DNA from: Hydnum rufescens UP504
Lineage: Eukaryota; Basidiomycota; Agaricomycetes; Cantharellales; Hydnaceae
Length of the DNA: 64,000 nt
Assembly: GCA_014904985.1 (NCBI GenBank)
Contig: MU128916.1
Coordinates: forward strand, 31,805-95,804
Reading direction: 5' to 3'
Below the pieces are notes generated by a model. It was not told the origin of the DNA and did no database searches. It saw nothing but the letters and a program-made list of their open reading frames with translations. Numbering within the stretch: the stretch's first letter is position 1; every line of letters starts with the position of its first letter. Shown in pieces: positions 47,201 to 60,741 of the stretch. The position numbers were made by a program, and so were the translations under genes.

Positions 47201-50200
47201 CTCACCCTGTGCCAGAACTTAGTGGCCTTCCCTCGATTGACACTCGCGGAGACGGGCCGAAGCACCTTAAACATTTGTCTCTCACGTTGGAACGATTCAC
47301 GAATGTTCTTGGTGACGGCGTGCTTGCTTTGCTCAAGGATGAGGCCTCTCAGTTCGTCGATGCACTTGCCATCCAGATTATAACCACCGCCCAGTCCCTT
47401 GCGAATGCGCCAATAACGGGATCTGCAGAGGAGAAACAGAAGGCTACGAAGACACTCGTCATGCGAAAGCGACACGCTCTTATGGATCTCTTGAAAGAGA
47501 TGAAGAGGATTGGAGTGTCCCCTAATCTTAAATCCGATTTATTAGCCCAACAGCAATCTCGATCCCATCTGCTGGAGTCTGGGGTCTTGGTCGATGGATT
47601 CGATCCGAATCTTGACGCAGTCATCGAAAAAGGGCAACCTCTACTACCATCGCCTGATCAACGGTCTGCAGTTCGTTCGCGATGCCCTGCATTCCCATCA
47701 TTCCGATCTCTCTACACGGGAGCTTCAGCGAACCCTCATGTTCACGGAGTCAACCTTTTCTTATGGCTACAGCTTCGCCAGAAGTACGTTTTGTCCTTCG
47801 AGATCTAGGAGAGGTTCCAACTTACTTTCCGCACAGATTCTTAAAGGCCAAGGATTGCTTTCGTCCATCTTCGCCGCGTATCCGACCGCCTTATCTTCGC
47901 TGTCTAGTGGTCCATCAGGTGGAATTGCACAGGTGGGACGTCCTGCGGTTGCCCAAGTGGAAGATACTGCACTTTTTATCGGTGAATTTGTCGACGCCTC
48001 TGCAAGAGTTGATGGTCGAAGTGCCGTGTATATGACCAAACTCGCGGAGATGAAGCACCACTCTCTGCAAGAGTCCTTAGGTCGACTACGAGACCATCTC
48101 GACGCGACCAGGGAGTTTAAGACACAGATCTTAGGTCTACGAGAGCGGGTTACTATGAACCTTGGAAGCCTTCTGTTACACAGTGAGATGTCTCTATTTG
48201 TAAAACAGCGTGTGGCTACTGAACGCTGTACGTTACAGGCGAAGAAACACTCTTACATGCGTGTCGAGGCCATCTCCAGCTTTCGATTGAGCTGCTCCTG
48301 GAGTCAGCTTCCGAGGAGCCTCGAATTAGACATCTCTGTCGGCCCCTCCACGACTGGATGAAGAGCGTCTCAATTCGTGATCTTGAGCCACTGTACGCAC
48401 CTCTGCTAGCCTCATGCTGAAGATGACGTCATCAACTCCGCTGCTGGTTGTCGCACAAGAACTACGTGGATGGGCGAACAGAATGAAGGTCGGCCACGAG
48501 GACGATGGCGAAAACTGTTATGCGTCATAAATCATCCTCCCTCGACGAAGCATTTCAATTGCTCAGGTTCGATATTATTCGCTTACGGGTCGATACTTTT
48601 CTCGAAAACGTTGCTCTGCAACGCTCCTCTATACATGCTGGATTTGAAATGCATCAGACTTCTATTGCTCGCATTCGTCCTTTCCTCGAGGCGTACGTTA
48701 ACCTTATGCATGCCTTCATCCTAGAGGCCTCTGCATGGATGAAGAGCGTTTTCAAACTTGCCTACATCGTCTGTTCCATTGTTCAAACCCTCGCTGAGAA
48801 GGGGTTTTGCAAACCTCCAGATGCTGATTCTCCTACGGACGGGATGGAGAATGGACAGGCCCTGGAGGGCACTGGTCTAGGTGACGGAACGGGAGTCGAA
48901 GACGTCAGTAAAGAAATCGAGGAAGAAAGTCAAGTCGAAGGCCTCAAAGGGGACGACACGACATCTGTTCCAAAGGGAGGGGATCAATCCGATACGCAAG
49001 ATGCTATCGAGATGAGTCAAGATTTTGATGGTGCGATGGAGGATGTCGACCAGCCAAAACACGATGAAGACGATGACGATTCCGACAAAGACAGTCAACC
49101 TGATGCTGAAGATCAGATTGGTGATGTAGATCCGACTGACCCAGACGCTGTGGACGAGAAGTTGTGGGGCGACGAAACCCTTCCAGAACAAAGTCCCGAT
49201 GGGCAGACTGCCGAGGACCGGTCTACTCAAAAATCCTCCAAAGAGTCTGAAATCGTAGCCAAGGAAAAGGAAGCACACCCTAAGGAAACAAAGAAAGAAG
49301 GGCCAGAGCAAGAAGTCGACGACACCACTAAAGATGATGACAATGCTCTTGACGAAGAACCCGAGGGACTAGACGAAACCTCATCCAATCCGCCCGATGC
49401 GAGCTCCAAATTAGACGATCATGTCAAAGATGCCGATGCTCTCGACCTGCCTGATGATATGAACCTGGACCCAGATAATGACGATCCCGAAGTAGACGAA
49501 GAATTTAATCATCAAGAGGAGGTGGATTCTGCCGTAGGCATGGAAATCGAACCCTCAAGTACCGAAGATCGGGATCAAGATCCAGAGCAAGGAGAGCCGA
49601 AGCAGGACGACGATACCATGGAAGATCCAATAGAAGAGGGTGGTGGGCCAGATCTCCAGGCGCCTGCTGTTGCGGACGAAGAAGTCCGCAGCGAGCTCGG
49701 TCCAGAGGATGGGGATGACGACCGAAGAGTAGAACAGCCACGATCGAAATCAGGGATTACGGGTGGTATGGATGCTGTCGACAGTGTGGATCATTCTGAC
49801 GGCGCGGCGAAAGACGAGCTTGCTTCATGGGATAACATAGATGGAAAGAACCCCGTATCCGATGTGGCCGCACAGGAACAAATGAACGATCAACGTTCGA
49901 GAAATGAAGATCCCTTGTGAGTCCCTTTCGCTCTGTACATCGATAGATTTCCTAACGATTTGAAATTGAACGTTGGCAGAACTACCGATCAATCTACCCC
50001 CAGTGAGATCAGTCAGAATATCGATGGAAATGGACAACGTGGGACAGCCATGGCAGACCCTGGGTCTTCCGAGTCTAAGGATTCCCAAAGCCAGAACACG
50101 CCCATTCCAAACCCATTGCGCAGTCTCGGCGATGCTCTCAAAGAAATACGGCGTCGTTTCGATGACATTTCCCAACGGAAAGAGGATGTTACCTTCCCCG

Positions 50201-51573
50201 AGAGCACAGCTAATCGCACCGACGAAGACAAGGAGGCCCCGCAACTGGAGTACCTCGGTCCTGAGGATCATGATGAGGATATGCAGGCTCTTGGGCCCAG
50301 CGGTGATGATGCAGAGGCTTCTCGTCTCCGAGATCTTCGAATTACGGACGAAGAGGAGAAGCGAGATGAACCTTATGCGCCTGCGGATCTCGAGATGGAA
50401 ACAGTGCCCGAAATACCGCTATGATCCAGCGTCAACGCTCTCGCATCCTAAATCGTCACTTCGCGATTCCACCGACAGCGAATGGGAAGGTGCTCTCGCA
50501 GAATCTCAAGTTCGAGATCATTCATCTAGGGTTGATTTAGCAGACGAACGGACCTGCTCCAATACGGAAGAACTTGCCCAAGAGCTGCCTCGTGAGCCTC
50601 CAAATGACGAATATGTGGAGGTCCAACTCCGCGAGTGGCAGGTCTCCGGTCAACCTGACGCACAAGCACATGAACTCTGGAGGCTTTATGACTCGCTTAC
50701 GCATGATCTTGCCTACGTTCTATGCGAGCAGCTGCGTCTGATCCTTGAACCTACTCTTGCCACTCGTCTTAAAGGAGACTATCGCACGGGAAAACGACTG
50801 AACATGAAAAAAATCATCCCCTACATTGCTTCGGAGTACACGAAGGACAAGATATGGCTAAGGCGCACCCGGCCGAGCAAGCGAGAATATCAAATCCTCA
50901 TCGCCCTGGATGATTCGAAGTCGATGCGTCAAGGACGAGCTGGTCATCTCGCATTTGAAACGATGGCCTTGGTCATCAAGGCGTTAGGACGCCTCGAAGC
51001 TGGCGATGTCGGAATCGTCAAGTTTGGGGAGACTGTGGAGATTTTGCACGGATTTCAGAGTGCAGGGGGATGGATTTCACTGATCAGGACGGAGCAAAGG
51101 TCATGCGGAGTTTCAGATTCGATCAGCGGGCTACCAACATCCTGTCACTCGTTGAGAGTAGTCTCACCGTCCTTGCGGAGGCTCGAGATCGAAGGGCTGG
51201 CGGTTCCTCATCTGCCGCAGATCTTTGGCAGCTCGAAATCATAATATCGGATGGAATTTGCCAAGACCACGACAAGCTGAAGGCTGTGCTCCGGCGGGCC
51301 ACAGAACAACGCATTATCATCGTATTTATCATCGTAGATGCTCTGCGAGATATCTCTTCGACGGACAAATCGATATCGCACTCTTCCAACTCGATCCTTT
51401 CCATGAATCAAGCACAATATACACTCGTGAATGGGAAGATGGAGCTACAAATGCAACGGTATCTGGACACCTTTCCTTTCGAATTCTACGTCGTACTACG
51501 GAGCGTAGAAGCGCTTCCGGACGTGCTTGCCGCAACTTTGAAGCAATTCTTTGAGCGCATATGTGAAGACTGA
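35252..51573 (+). CDS. MDN1: Midasin (Rea1/Mdn1), giant AAA ATPase of 60S ribosome maturation
   Basis: The gene spans about 16.3 kb and fits the family's usual size (near 4,900 residues). Midasin is a dynein-like AAA machine that strips Ytm1/Erb1 and Rsa4 from pre-60S particles. The start MASTSRLPPILGGLSKFDLR leads into the N-terminal domain. Six Walker A motifs follow: AGAGKT (about 36285-36302), GETGTGKT (37406-37429), GPTSAGKT (38836-38859), GDTGTGKT (39718-39741), GSPGVGKT (41002-41025) and GPSGVGKT (41935-41958), with Walker B boxes such as VLDELNLAP and LLDEMNLAP. A long linker (43-48.5 kb), an Asp/Glu-rich region (about 48840-49900) and a C-terminal MIDAS domain with DDSKSM (50909-50926) complete the layout. 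Introns are short, e.g. after FNLAQ (43090-43170). One-base frame slips occur near 35357, 35690, 35943, 36380, 45438, 47630 and 51070, several in homopolymers; exon borders there are provisional. Confidence 0.95.
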
Positions 51574-51703
51574 TGTACATCTATTATGAATAATTGTAAT
51601 GCATGAGACCTCAAGTGCAGCCCCTCTAGTTAAAGTATTGTGGCCTCCGCACTCGCAAGCTACGGCAACTCGCGCGAGGTGGTCTCATAAGGTTCCTACA
51701 GAA

Positions 51704-54700
51704 ATGGCGACCAAGCGAAAAGCTGGGGATGAAGATTCTGGTGCACTGACTGGTCGAGAGAAGAAAAAGCAGCGCACAACTGATGCCCGAAACATTGATA
51801 TCCAATCTCCACATGGCTCGCTTCCCAGCAGTATGTCTGGCATGCCGTCCACTATTGATGTTGAGAAATTTGTCGAGGTTAGTGGCTTGGTGACAGATTT
51901 GTAAGTTCAACCATTTCTTGATATCCTATTGATTGGTAGGCCCGAGCCTTCGAGATCAGTGCCATGGATAGTTCCATGAAGTCGGCCAGGCAGGTCTCCA
52001 TCGCTTTCTTGACGTTCTAGAGATTTACCCCATGTCCCGCAGAGCAAATGCCACACAGCGCGCGTGGCAAACCTTGCCCCGCCATCTTCGACGACGGGCT
52101 GCTAGTCATGACTTTCGACGCGTTCCTGTGAGATTGCGGATGAAGGCCAAGCTCGAAGTGACTCCTCAGATCCTTCTCACCTGTTCGTAAGTTCTCACTA
52201 TTTTTCACACAGTTAGAAGGGGTGAAAAAAAGTCCAGCCAAGGGCAAAAAAGCGAAGCGAGGAAAGCAGAAGCGTATTGGTCGCACCGAATCTCTTCTCC
52301 GTCGTCAAAGTATTTCTTTTCTTAGACTTGATTTTTCGCTGTCAGTTTGCTTATCTGCCTTCAAAGGGGACAAATCGTGGCTCGAAACCCATATTTGGCA
52401 CGCAAAGCGGATGAAAATGAAGAATCTATGGGGATATCGCCTGGTGCGTCACATCGTAGTTTTGAGCGGGCCGCACGATCTGACGTCGCCTTCTAAGGCC
52501 CTACGCCCCACAGAAAAATCTTTCAGACCTTCATACCGAGCTGCTGTGAACGGCTCTATTATACATGATGCATCCTACTTCTCGATGATTGAGATTAAGG
52601 GGAAGCAATCTACTTTGAAAACTATGTTGAAAATGTGTTGCGATCCGACGGGTTTGGGTGTGGCGGCTGCTCGGTCAGTAATTAATGTTTGCCAAAATAC
52701 CCTGCTCTCCTCACGTTCTTCTCTCTTAGCTACACATCTGGCGCTCGGGCTTATGAGACGCACTTATATAAATCTAATGCATTTCCCGTTGGACTCCTCG
52801 GGCCTGCCACTGTCCTCTGGAGGCCTTTGGAAAACACGGAAGTCAACGCCGACGCACCTCAGGATTCCAAAGGTGTCGGGATGCGAAAGGGTAGTAGAAG
52901 ACCCGACGAATTTCCCGATCCCGAAAAACAACAACGGACCCTTTGGCTTCGATGTCATCCCGCAATGTTTGACGAAGCTCAAGTTGTGTTGCAAGATTCG
53001 GCGGCACGCACTCTTGACCATATCCATCGCACGATGGGCAGCTCTGATCCCACCGTACCGGTGCCCTCTGAAACCATTGAGATCGTGGATCTTCGGGGCC
53101 AGATCAATGCTTTCGAGATTATGGGACCCAAGTCAACTTCCGTTTTGATGGGTGTGCTGGACCTTGTCAAAACTGCCATAGGGTCCGATCTTAAAATCGT
53201 TCGTGAATAGATCATTTGGACCTTTCCCTCTCTCAATCCTTACCTTCCGAATCTTAGGCTTGGGAAAGGCTTCGAGGGTTGCAGACGCCCGGGGCCGTTC
53301 CCCGCGGAATGATCTTGGGCCTAAAGGTGCACGATCCACGATTGAGGTTGGCAAGTTTATTAGATAAAGGTCCTGGTCTCATTTTCCGCACACAGCTTCC
53401 CTCCAAAGAATCAAGCTTCAACACTGGTCGGGATGAATCAGAACGCTGCAGCACCTATTCCAAGTGCCACTATTGGCTTAAGTGATCTGTGGGATCGGGA
53501 GACGAGGGAAAAGATTCGGACAAAGCGATTTAAAAATAGCGAACTTAACGAACGGCGGGGCAAGGTGACCTTCCCCAGCATTAGACATAAGGTTCTGAGA
53601 CTGATATCCTTATTCTCTCTGGATCTACTGGATTTCAGCAACGCGTGCCTGGGACTCGCCTCATCCCTAACGCAGATGACGACAGAGTACCATGTCTTCT
53701 TATTCAGCGAAGTATTGGACCTAGCTACAGGGGAACCACACGATCCAATTCATCGTCTATCCATGGCTGGACACTTCTGGTGCCGGCAGGATGGTCCATG
53801 CCCTTTTTTACCTCTCTTATTCATACAGGAGCTCGCATAGCTGGGTTGCGCGAACGTGCGGTCCAACACTTCGAAGGGGCCGCATCCGACGGTTCCTTTC
53901 CAGAGGATTATGTAACAACTTCTACTTATGCATTCTCTGTGAAACAGAAGGTCGAGGAAGATCGTGCAAGGTGGGAACGGACACCTCCTGCGAAGCGATT
54001 TAATTACGGCGCGGCCCTGGGCAGTACTGCTATTGAGGATGTGTGGGTACCTGATTGGTATCGTGTACTTGGTCTTTCTCCCCCTGCAAATCCCGCTTCT
54101 TTGAACCGCTCTGGTCCGTTTACTGTGAGGGGACAGAAAGGTCGGGTACTCATTCCGACACAGCCTCTGCCAAGCAGTGAGGACATGAATGAAACTTCAG
54201 AAACCCCCGACACTATCGAAGTAGACGTCGGGCCTAGCACTCTAAATGGCAATAGTGGCATGTGGATACAACCATGGCTATTCCGTGGGTGGGACACCAC
54301 AGAAATTCTGCAAGTTCTGACACGCTGCACCGCGGACGATGTTGCGCTGGTTTTGTTCAACCGACTCGTTTCCATTCGCAACAGTCGAGGTTTTCTTGAA
54401 GATTTAAAGTGCTCTCCCACTGAATTGTGGCGAAGTGCTTTGATCGGAGTCCGGGTTCACATGCTTGCCAGAGGTTCACCTGAAGATCTAGCAATCATCT
54501 ACCGTGTCGACAGAGGAGATTTGTTAGATTCAGCAGCGATGAAAAGTGGGCATCAGGAAGCTCTAGGGGATCAGGTGAACGTTGGATTCTCTTGTGGTCA
54601 TGTTTGTGGCTAAGCTGATCGTTCCTCAGACTATCCCGCGGCAGAGCGCCGTCATCGGGTACGTGACTACCGGAAATTTTTCGCTGTCGCAAGGTCGAGG

Positions 54701-54914
54701 ACATGCCGTTGGGACCGTTTCCCTGGCGTCTTTTGTTGGGGAAATGGGTGCGAATTCAGGGTGATTGGTCATGCTTCAGCCCTCACGGTCAAGCACTGAA
54801 TGTTATTTGTCTGCTAGATCGGAAGGGGTGGCCGCAAATGGGGTTGTTGTAAAAATTAGGAATCGCGATAGTTTAGTTTGTCGATTTGCAACACTCGTGG
54901 CTCTGTCGCAGTGA
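51704..54914 (+). CDS. POP1: RNase P/RNase MRP subunit Pop1
   Basis: Starts MATKRKAGDEDSG, 130 bp after the MDN1 stop on the same strand. Pop1 is the largest protein of the ribonucleoproteins that mature tRNA 5' ends and pre-rRNA in the nucleus. Conserved blocks in order: VEKFVEARAFEI, LPRHLRRRAASHDFRRVP, KSWLETHIWHAKRMKMKNLW, GWTLLVPAGWSMPFFTSLIH with GARIAGLRE (POPLD-type region), and near the end VIGYVTTGNFSLSQGRGHAV. The last exon reads ANGVVVKIRNRDSLVCRFAT and stops at 54914. Basic Lys/Arg patches (SPAKGKKAKRGKQKR) fit RNA binding. The introns I traced (after RRGK, after EALGDQ, after GANSG) have good splice sites and matching phases. Confidence 0.92.
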
Positions 54915-56194
54915 AGCTCTACCATACTTCCTGAGGTTCGGGATTCAATGTATTCTTCGGGAACTGATTGTGAAATCGTTCTTAGTGAATGGAGGACTTG
55001 CGGGTGAATGCCAAGGAACAGTGAATTTTCGATCCTGACCTTTGCAAGGAGACCACAAGTACCATGGAGTACCGTTTTCCCCTTATCTAGTATGTTACTT
55101 CCTGAGCCCTTGTAATCCTGTTGCTTGCAATGGTGCCAGTGCAGTGGGGTTTGGATTCGACACCCTAAAGCGGGGTAGATTGATAAGCTCGAATCGTTTT
55201 AACGGTTGTGCCCTCTCGATCTCTATATCGATATAAGGGCACCTGTTCCGAGTTATTCAATCCCGCCCCCTCGAGAAGCCCGGATACACAAGGAAGCGAA
55301 TGGTGCCGTATAGGCGACATGCTAGGCCACACATGTCATACTGTAGATGATAGTCACACTCTCACAGTCACCTAGTGAGGTATGGTATGCGCGAGAAATC
55401 TGATACTAGCGGTGAGGAGATCGGTAGCGGATCGGTCGAGGTGATAGAGGTGGGGAGAACACACAGAGATCTAGCATTAGAGCTAAGCCGACTATAGTAT
55501 ACAGGAGTAGAACACATGAAAATAGAAAAAAAAAGAATGTCGACTGCGGTGCAGCAAACAAAGTAAGATCCGTGATGCACTTCTTGCATACATGCAGTGT
55601 CAGCTCACAGCGCTCCATCGCCGTCACCCACTCCTTGCTCTTCCATCATTTGGAAGAAACGGACGCCCACGATAAAGCAGAGCCGAGAGACACTGATGAG
55701 TTACATAAGGAGGCTCATTCTATACCATATGCAAGACGGAAAAACAGTGTAAAGGTTCTGATCATAATCACCATTTTGGATTGTAAATGAGAGGCAGTCG
55801 GAGTTCAGCAATGATAGTAAACCTTCCTCCGCGGCTAACGCAATATTCCGAGTTCTTTGGCTACTGGATCCAGCCTGAATTGCACTTCGGAGTGTCGGTC
55901 GCGGTGACTATCCAGTCATACCCTCTAACGTGCAATTTTCATGTCTTCCAGAGATAGATCTTTCTTTGTTAATAATAGGGGGTTTCACGTTGCTTCACTC
56001 ATAAGTATTTTCATAAATTGGTCATAACTTTTCCAGGAAGCCAATGGATACTATGTGTTCTGGTTATCTGCTCGCATATTCCAGATGCCAAAACTCTGGT
56101 CAGTCTTGTTCGACGGATGCGTCTGGGAGATATTACGTAACGCGTGAATTACCAGCAGTGCCAAACACATCCAAATAACCCACTGCAGTTGAAC
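54915..56194. other. Intergenic region POP1/BUB1; nothing recognised
   Basis: About 1.3 kb containing the POP1 3' end and the BUB1 promoter. Only short frames without domain features are present. A small palindromic run (tatatcgatata, about 55224-55235) and an A-rich tract near 55521-55542 are the only visible features. Confidence 0.5.
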
Positions 56195-59100
56195 ATGGCA
56201 GGGACGGCAGCGACTGCCTCTCACACACCCAGGACATCAGGGGAGATGGTGGGGATGCCTTCACGCGTCCCTTTGTTGTAGACGGCGATCTGCTGGAGAA
56301 AACAAAAGAGAACATTGTGCCCACGCGTGATGGACGATCGGCTACCGCCATTTCACAAGTCTTCTCGATCCCGCGCGCCCAGCGCCTGAAGGATCTCTCT
56401 GCCTCCCATGCCCATTATAAACAGCTCATCGCTGATTCACAGGGAGAAGATATCTTCGACGGCGACCCTCTTGAGCCATACTGCCAGTACATCAAGTGGA
56501 TCACAGATAACTATCCATCAGGAAGCTCATCTGAAAGTGGCCTGCTCTCCATCCTCGAAGAGGCAACACGCAAATTCTGCGAGGCGCCAGTGTACAAGAA
56601 CGATAGAAAATACGTTCACCTTTGGATGGAATACGCCAACTTAGTTGAGCAGTCTGACCGTGTCTACGCGTTCATGATTGCAAACGACATTGGCACGAGT
56701 TGGCCTCAGACATACGAAGAGTACGCGTTGGTTCTGGAGAGGAACGGCAAGTACGTCTTATGCGCAATCCTCCTCGTAAGCTGTCCTGAGCTTCGCCCAA
56801 AACCTAGCCGATCCAAAGCAGATGGCGTATATCGACTAGCCATAGCCCGGAAGATTCCCGGTGTGGAGCGGGTTAAAACTCGGTACAAAGAATTCCAGGC
56901 CCGATGTCTAGCAGCCCCTCCCGACTCGGACCAGGACACCCTCACCAATGCGCCCCTACCTCCCCCCACTCATCTGGTCCTGGGAGGAAGAACGGTTCTA
57001 GGCACTCGCGCTGTTTCAGCGCCTGCAGGCACAACTCCTAGCCGGCCTCGCTCGGCCTCAGAAATGCCACGGTCTAATTTAGGCAAAGTGTCAGTGTTTG
57101 TGGACACCACTAGCACACCCAATGCCGACCTTGAAACCAATGAATGGCCCCGTCTTGATACCCGCGCCGAGTCCATAAAGGAGAATGTTCGCATAGGTGC
57201 CAGTGCGACTGGCGCTGCCCTTCACCAGCGAGCTGTAGCCCCTCGTACCCCGAGGATACCCATTTTTCGAGACGAGGCAAGCATTTTCTGCCTCCTTCGC
57301 ACATCTGGGGCCCCACTGGCGTAGCGTCTGATAGTTTATTCTTCCCCATCCAGTCCAGTTCATCTACCCCAGCGCCACCATCAGCATCCTCCGTGCAATC
57401 CCCAGAGCATGTATTCCGACCCGTGCAAGGGGGCAGCGCAGATCAAGACCTTGCTCGTAATCCTTTCAAAAATTATGATTCACACCATATTTTCGAATTC
57501 GAGCTCCCACCCGTTCCAGATGCAACTATATCTGCCATAGGGGCTCCTTCCACCTCCATCGTCCGTCCAACGATGCCAACGAGTTCAGTCCCTCCTGCAA
57601 CTCCGGCGAATATCTTAGGATCCAGATCTGCCGGTCCCGCAGTAGGGTCTGGAGCTGTGCCCGCGTTTAAGGCGCCATTACAGCCCGGGTCCGAGGTATC
57701 GACCTCCGTATCTGGGGCAGCGGTCGAGGGTACATCATCGTCATTGTCAGGCAAGAAGCCCACACGAGGCACAGCAGTCGGCCCCAAACCCAGGCCCGCC
57801 CTCTCAGCACCACCACCAGGAAAACGTCCAGAAATTCTCGTTATTGATATTTCCCAGATATGGGTGGATGGAGAGGAGTTCGATAGACGGGAATCGCGTG
57901 CTAGAAGTGTCGGGCTTCTGGAGAAGAAATGGCCAGAACCCCCAATCGAAGAACCCGAGAGGGATGATTTCCAGGTTCCCTTGAAAGGAGATGGAGAAAC
58001 TATCTCTGGAACACGCAGACCGAGGCAGTCCACTCTAGGTTTGGTCACTGCCAGTCCCACCACGAACACGAAGGCGGCATTGAGCGACGTTTTCGATATG
58101 TTCAACACAACAACGCGTGAAGACGATGAAGAAGATGAGGAAGATTCCAGCCCGAGTCGCGAACAGGAGGCCAGGCCTCTCGGTGGGAAACCCGGGGTCG
58201 GGATGATGACGCCCTTGGAGGGAGGATTGCCAGAGATCCCACCTACTCCGACCCCCGCACCGTCCTCTTCTAAGGGGTCCTTAGCCTGGACTCCCTTTCT
58301 GGATGGGGATGAGCGTCATCAGCAAGCACAATTAGGGGTTCCTCGATCATTCTCCACTCCCTCCCATTGGTCACCTTCAAATACAGATCAAACACCCCTC
58401 GCTACGCGGTCCATGTCTTCGTCGAAATCTGCCGGTACCAATTTATTTTCTGTTGCGAAGGACTCTCCCAATAACGCCCCGACAAAGACGCCCAGCACGA
58501 AATTCAGCGTATTCCAGGAAAACGGGGAAAAACGCCTTCCTTCCATGGCCAAACCAGCCCAGTGGCATCGAAATCGACTTTGACAGCACCTTCCCTCCCT
58601 AATGCCATCCCTCTAACGCAGAAAAAACCGATGGTCTCTGTTGATCTTCCCAACCATATTTCTCCCCCTGCATCCTATCATCCTGTGTCAGACAGCCCCA
58701 AACCCCCATTGGAAAAACTTGCTTTCGACGTCCCTAATGAAGAACGTTTACCACCCCGATTTCTTCGAGATGCGTTCGACGAGGCTGATGTCAATGACGA
58801 AGAGACGCAGGATAGTATTCCGGATGATGAAGTTGGTTTGGAAGAGATTGCGCCTCGATCTTATGAACGGCGGGGAGGAGTTGCCATCATGACACCGATC
58901 ACGGAACGAACACTAGAATATGCCACTCACACGCGAATATCGTTGGCGCGGGGCGATGGTATGTTGGCGACCGCGAATGAAGATGAGGAAGATGCCATCA
59001 ATCCCCATAACAATCGTGTTTTAGAGGGCCTTGATGCGTCTTCCTTCAATGGAAATTCTCCTACTGCGTCTGCGTTTGGCACTGCACCCAAAACGCCGTT

Positions 59101-60430
59101 CCGAGTTTCAGATGGTCACACAATCCCTATCACCCCAATACCTTCAGAGACAAATAGAGAAGTCGATGACGAGCCATTGGAACCTTGCAATCCCTTCCAC
59201 CCTCAAATCACAGCTGAATTCATAGCGGCGATTTGGGATGGCATTGACACTGGTTTATATCGAGACCTGCGCAATGTGGAGTCGAATCATCTCCAAACAT
59301 TTGAAAAACTTGCCAAAAAAGCGTTGCGTGGGTCACGTTTTGGGCAGACGCTCGAAAATCCCTCCACACCCATGCCCTTCAGACTGGGGAGAGCAGACTA
59401 TCAGTTTCTTGGTAAGATCGGTGAAGGGGGATTTGGTGCTGTTTTCTTGGCCAAAGACATGGCGGTGGTAGAGATCATGGCGGAGGCAGCAAGAACAGGG
59501 GAAGACAAAGAAGAAGGCTGGGACATCACTCCCGGATATGAACTCGTCGCCATCAAGACTGTACGACCCGGGATGTTGTGGGAGTTCGTCATTCTGCAAC
59601 TGATCCGCGACACGCTCCCCGCCGCGTGTGACTGTATCATCAGGCCACGAGAGTTTTATCACTTCAAAGACGAATCTCTTCTTGTTCTCGATTATTCCAG
59701 TCAAGGAACCCTCCTCGAAGCTGTCAACTGTGCAGCCCAGATAGGGATTCATTCCCCAGATACGTCAGGCATCGATGAATTGCTGGTCATGTTCTTCGCC
59801 ATCGAGCTGATCCATCTTGTTCGCGCCCTTCATGGAGCGCACTTCATCCATGGTGACCTAAAAATCGACAATTGTCTTCTTCGCTTAGCCGACCCGGCAG
59901 TACACCCTCTATCTTCCAGATATGAGCCAACAGGCGAGGGTGGTTGGAACGAGCGAGGAGTGCAGTTAATCGACTTTGGCCGAGCCATAGACATGAGTTG
60001 CTTCCCGAAGAACCAGACATTTGTAGGGGACTGGGCGACCGATGCGCGCGACTGCGTCGAGATGCGGGAAGGGCGACCTTGGACGTACCAAACGGACTAT
60101 GCAGGTCTCGCCGGGATCATCTATTGCATGATGTTCGGAAAGTACATCGAGACGACTCTTTCGCCAAAGTCGACGGCCACTCAACGCTGGTATAAGGTTT
60201 CCACACCGTTGAAACGATACTGGCAGACGGACCTATGGACTCGTCTGTTTGATATCTTGCTGAATCCGGTAATGATACGACCTGATGGCGCCCTACCTCT
60301 TGTTGACGAGCTCGGGGTGCTCCAAGAAGAGATGGGTTTTTGGTTAGCAGCCAATTGCGAGAAGAAAGGGAAGAGTCTTAAGCGGATGTTAAACTCGATG
60401 TTCCAGTATACCAAACAGCGGAAACCGTAG
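56195..60430 (+). CDS. BUB1: MadBub-type spindle checkpoint kinase Bub1
   Basis: N-terminal KEN box (EKTKENIVP, about 56295-56320) and the Mad3/Bub1 TPR-like domain (DPLEPYCQYIKWITDNYP, SGLLSILEEATRKFCEAP, YVHLWMEYANLVE, PQTYEEYALVLERNGK), then a second KEN (SIKENVRIG, about 57173-57199). A long low-complexity middle follows. The C-terminal protein kinase runs from GKIGEGGFGAVFLAKD through VAIKTV (Lys), HFIHGDLKIDNCLL (catalytic loop) and LIDFGRAID (DFG) to the stop at 60430. Bub1 acts at kinetochores, phosphorylates histone H2A and, with KEN boxes, can also inhibit APC/C-Cdc20. The start is uncertain: no in-frame ATG precedes GDLLEKTKEN, and the ATG at 56195 needs a frame change. A further one-base slip lies near 58560, and the frame around 57310-57360 is unresolved. 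Confidence 0.9.
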
Positions 60431-60741
60431 GGGCCCCCCCCTTCTCCCCCCACTTTACCTTCGTTTTGCGTTGTTTTTATGTAATTAATCCTTTATCGAC
60501 GCGTTTGCTTTATCGCTTCCTGGGTTTGAAATTGACTTGCCACAAAGGACTGAACATTTTCGCCATGAGGACAACACGAAGAGAAGATGACGACAAACAC
60601 AACAGCGACAGCTCGGCGAGAAAAATAAAGGACAGCAACTGACAACATTCTCCCCCTTGACATCTTCCTTCTCACGCACGCCCACCGAGCTCCGCACACC
60701 TGCATCTTCTCCAACGCCCCAAAACGAAATGAACAACCCCG
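60431..60741. other. Convergent intergenic region BUB1/PBP1
   Basis: 311 bp between two stop codons, probably both 3' untranslated regions. The first part is C-rich (ggggcccccccc near 60430). No gene recognised. Confidence 0.5.
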
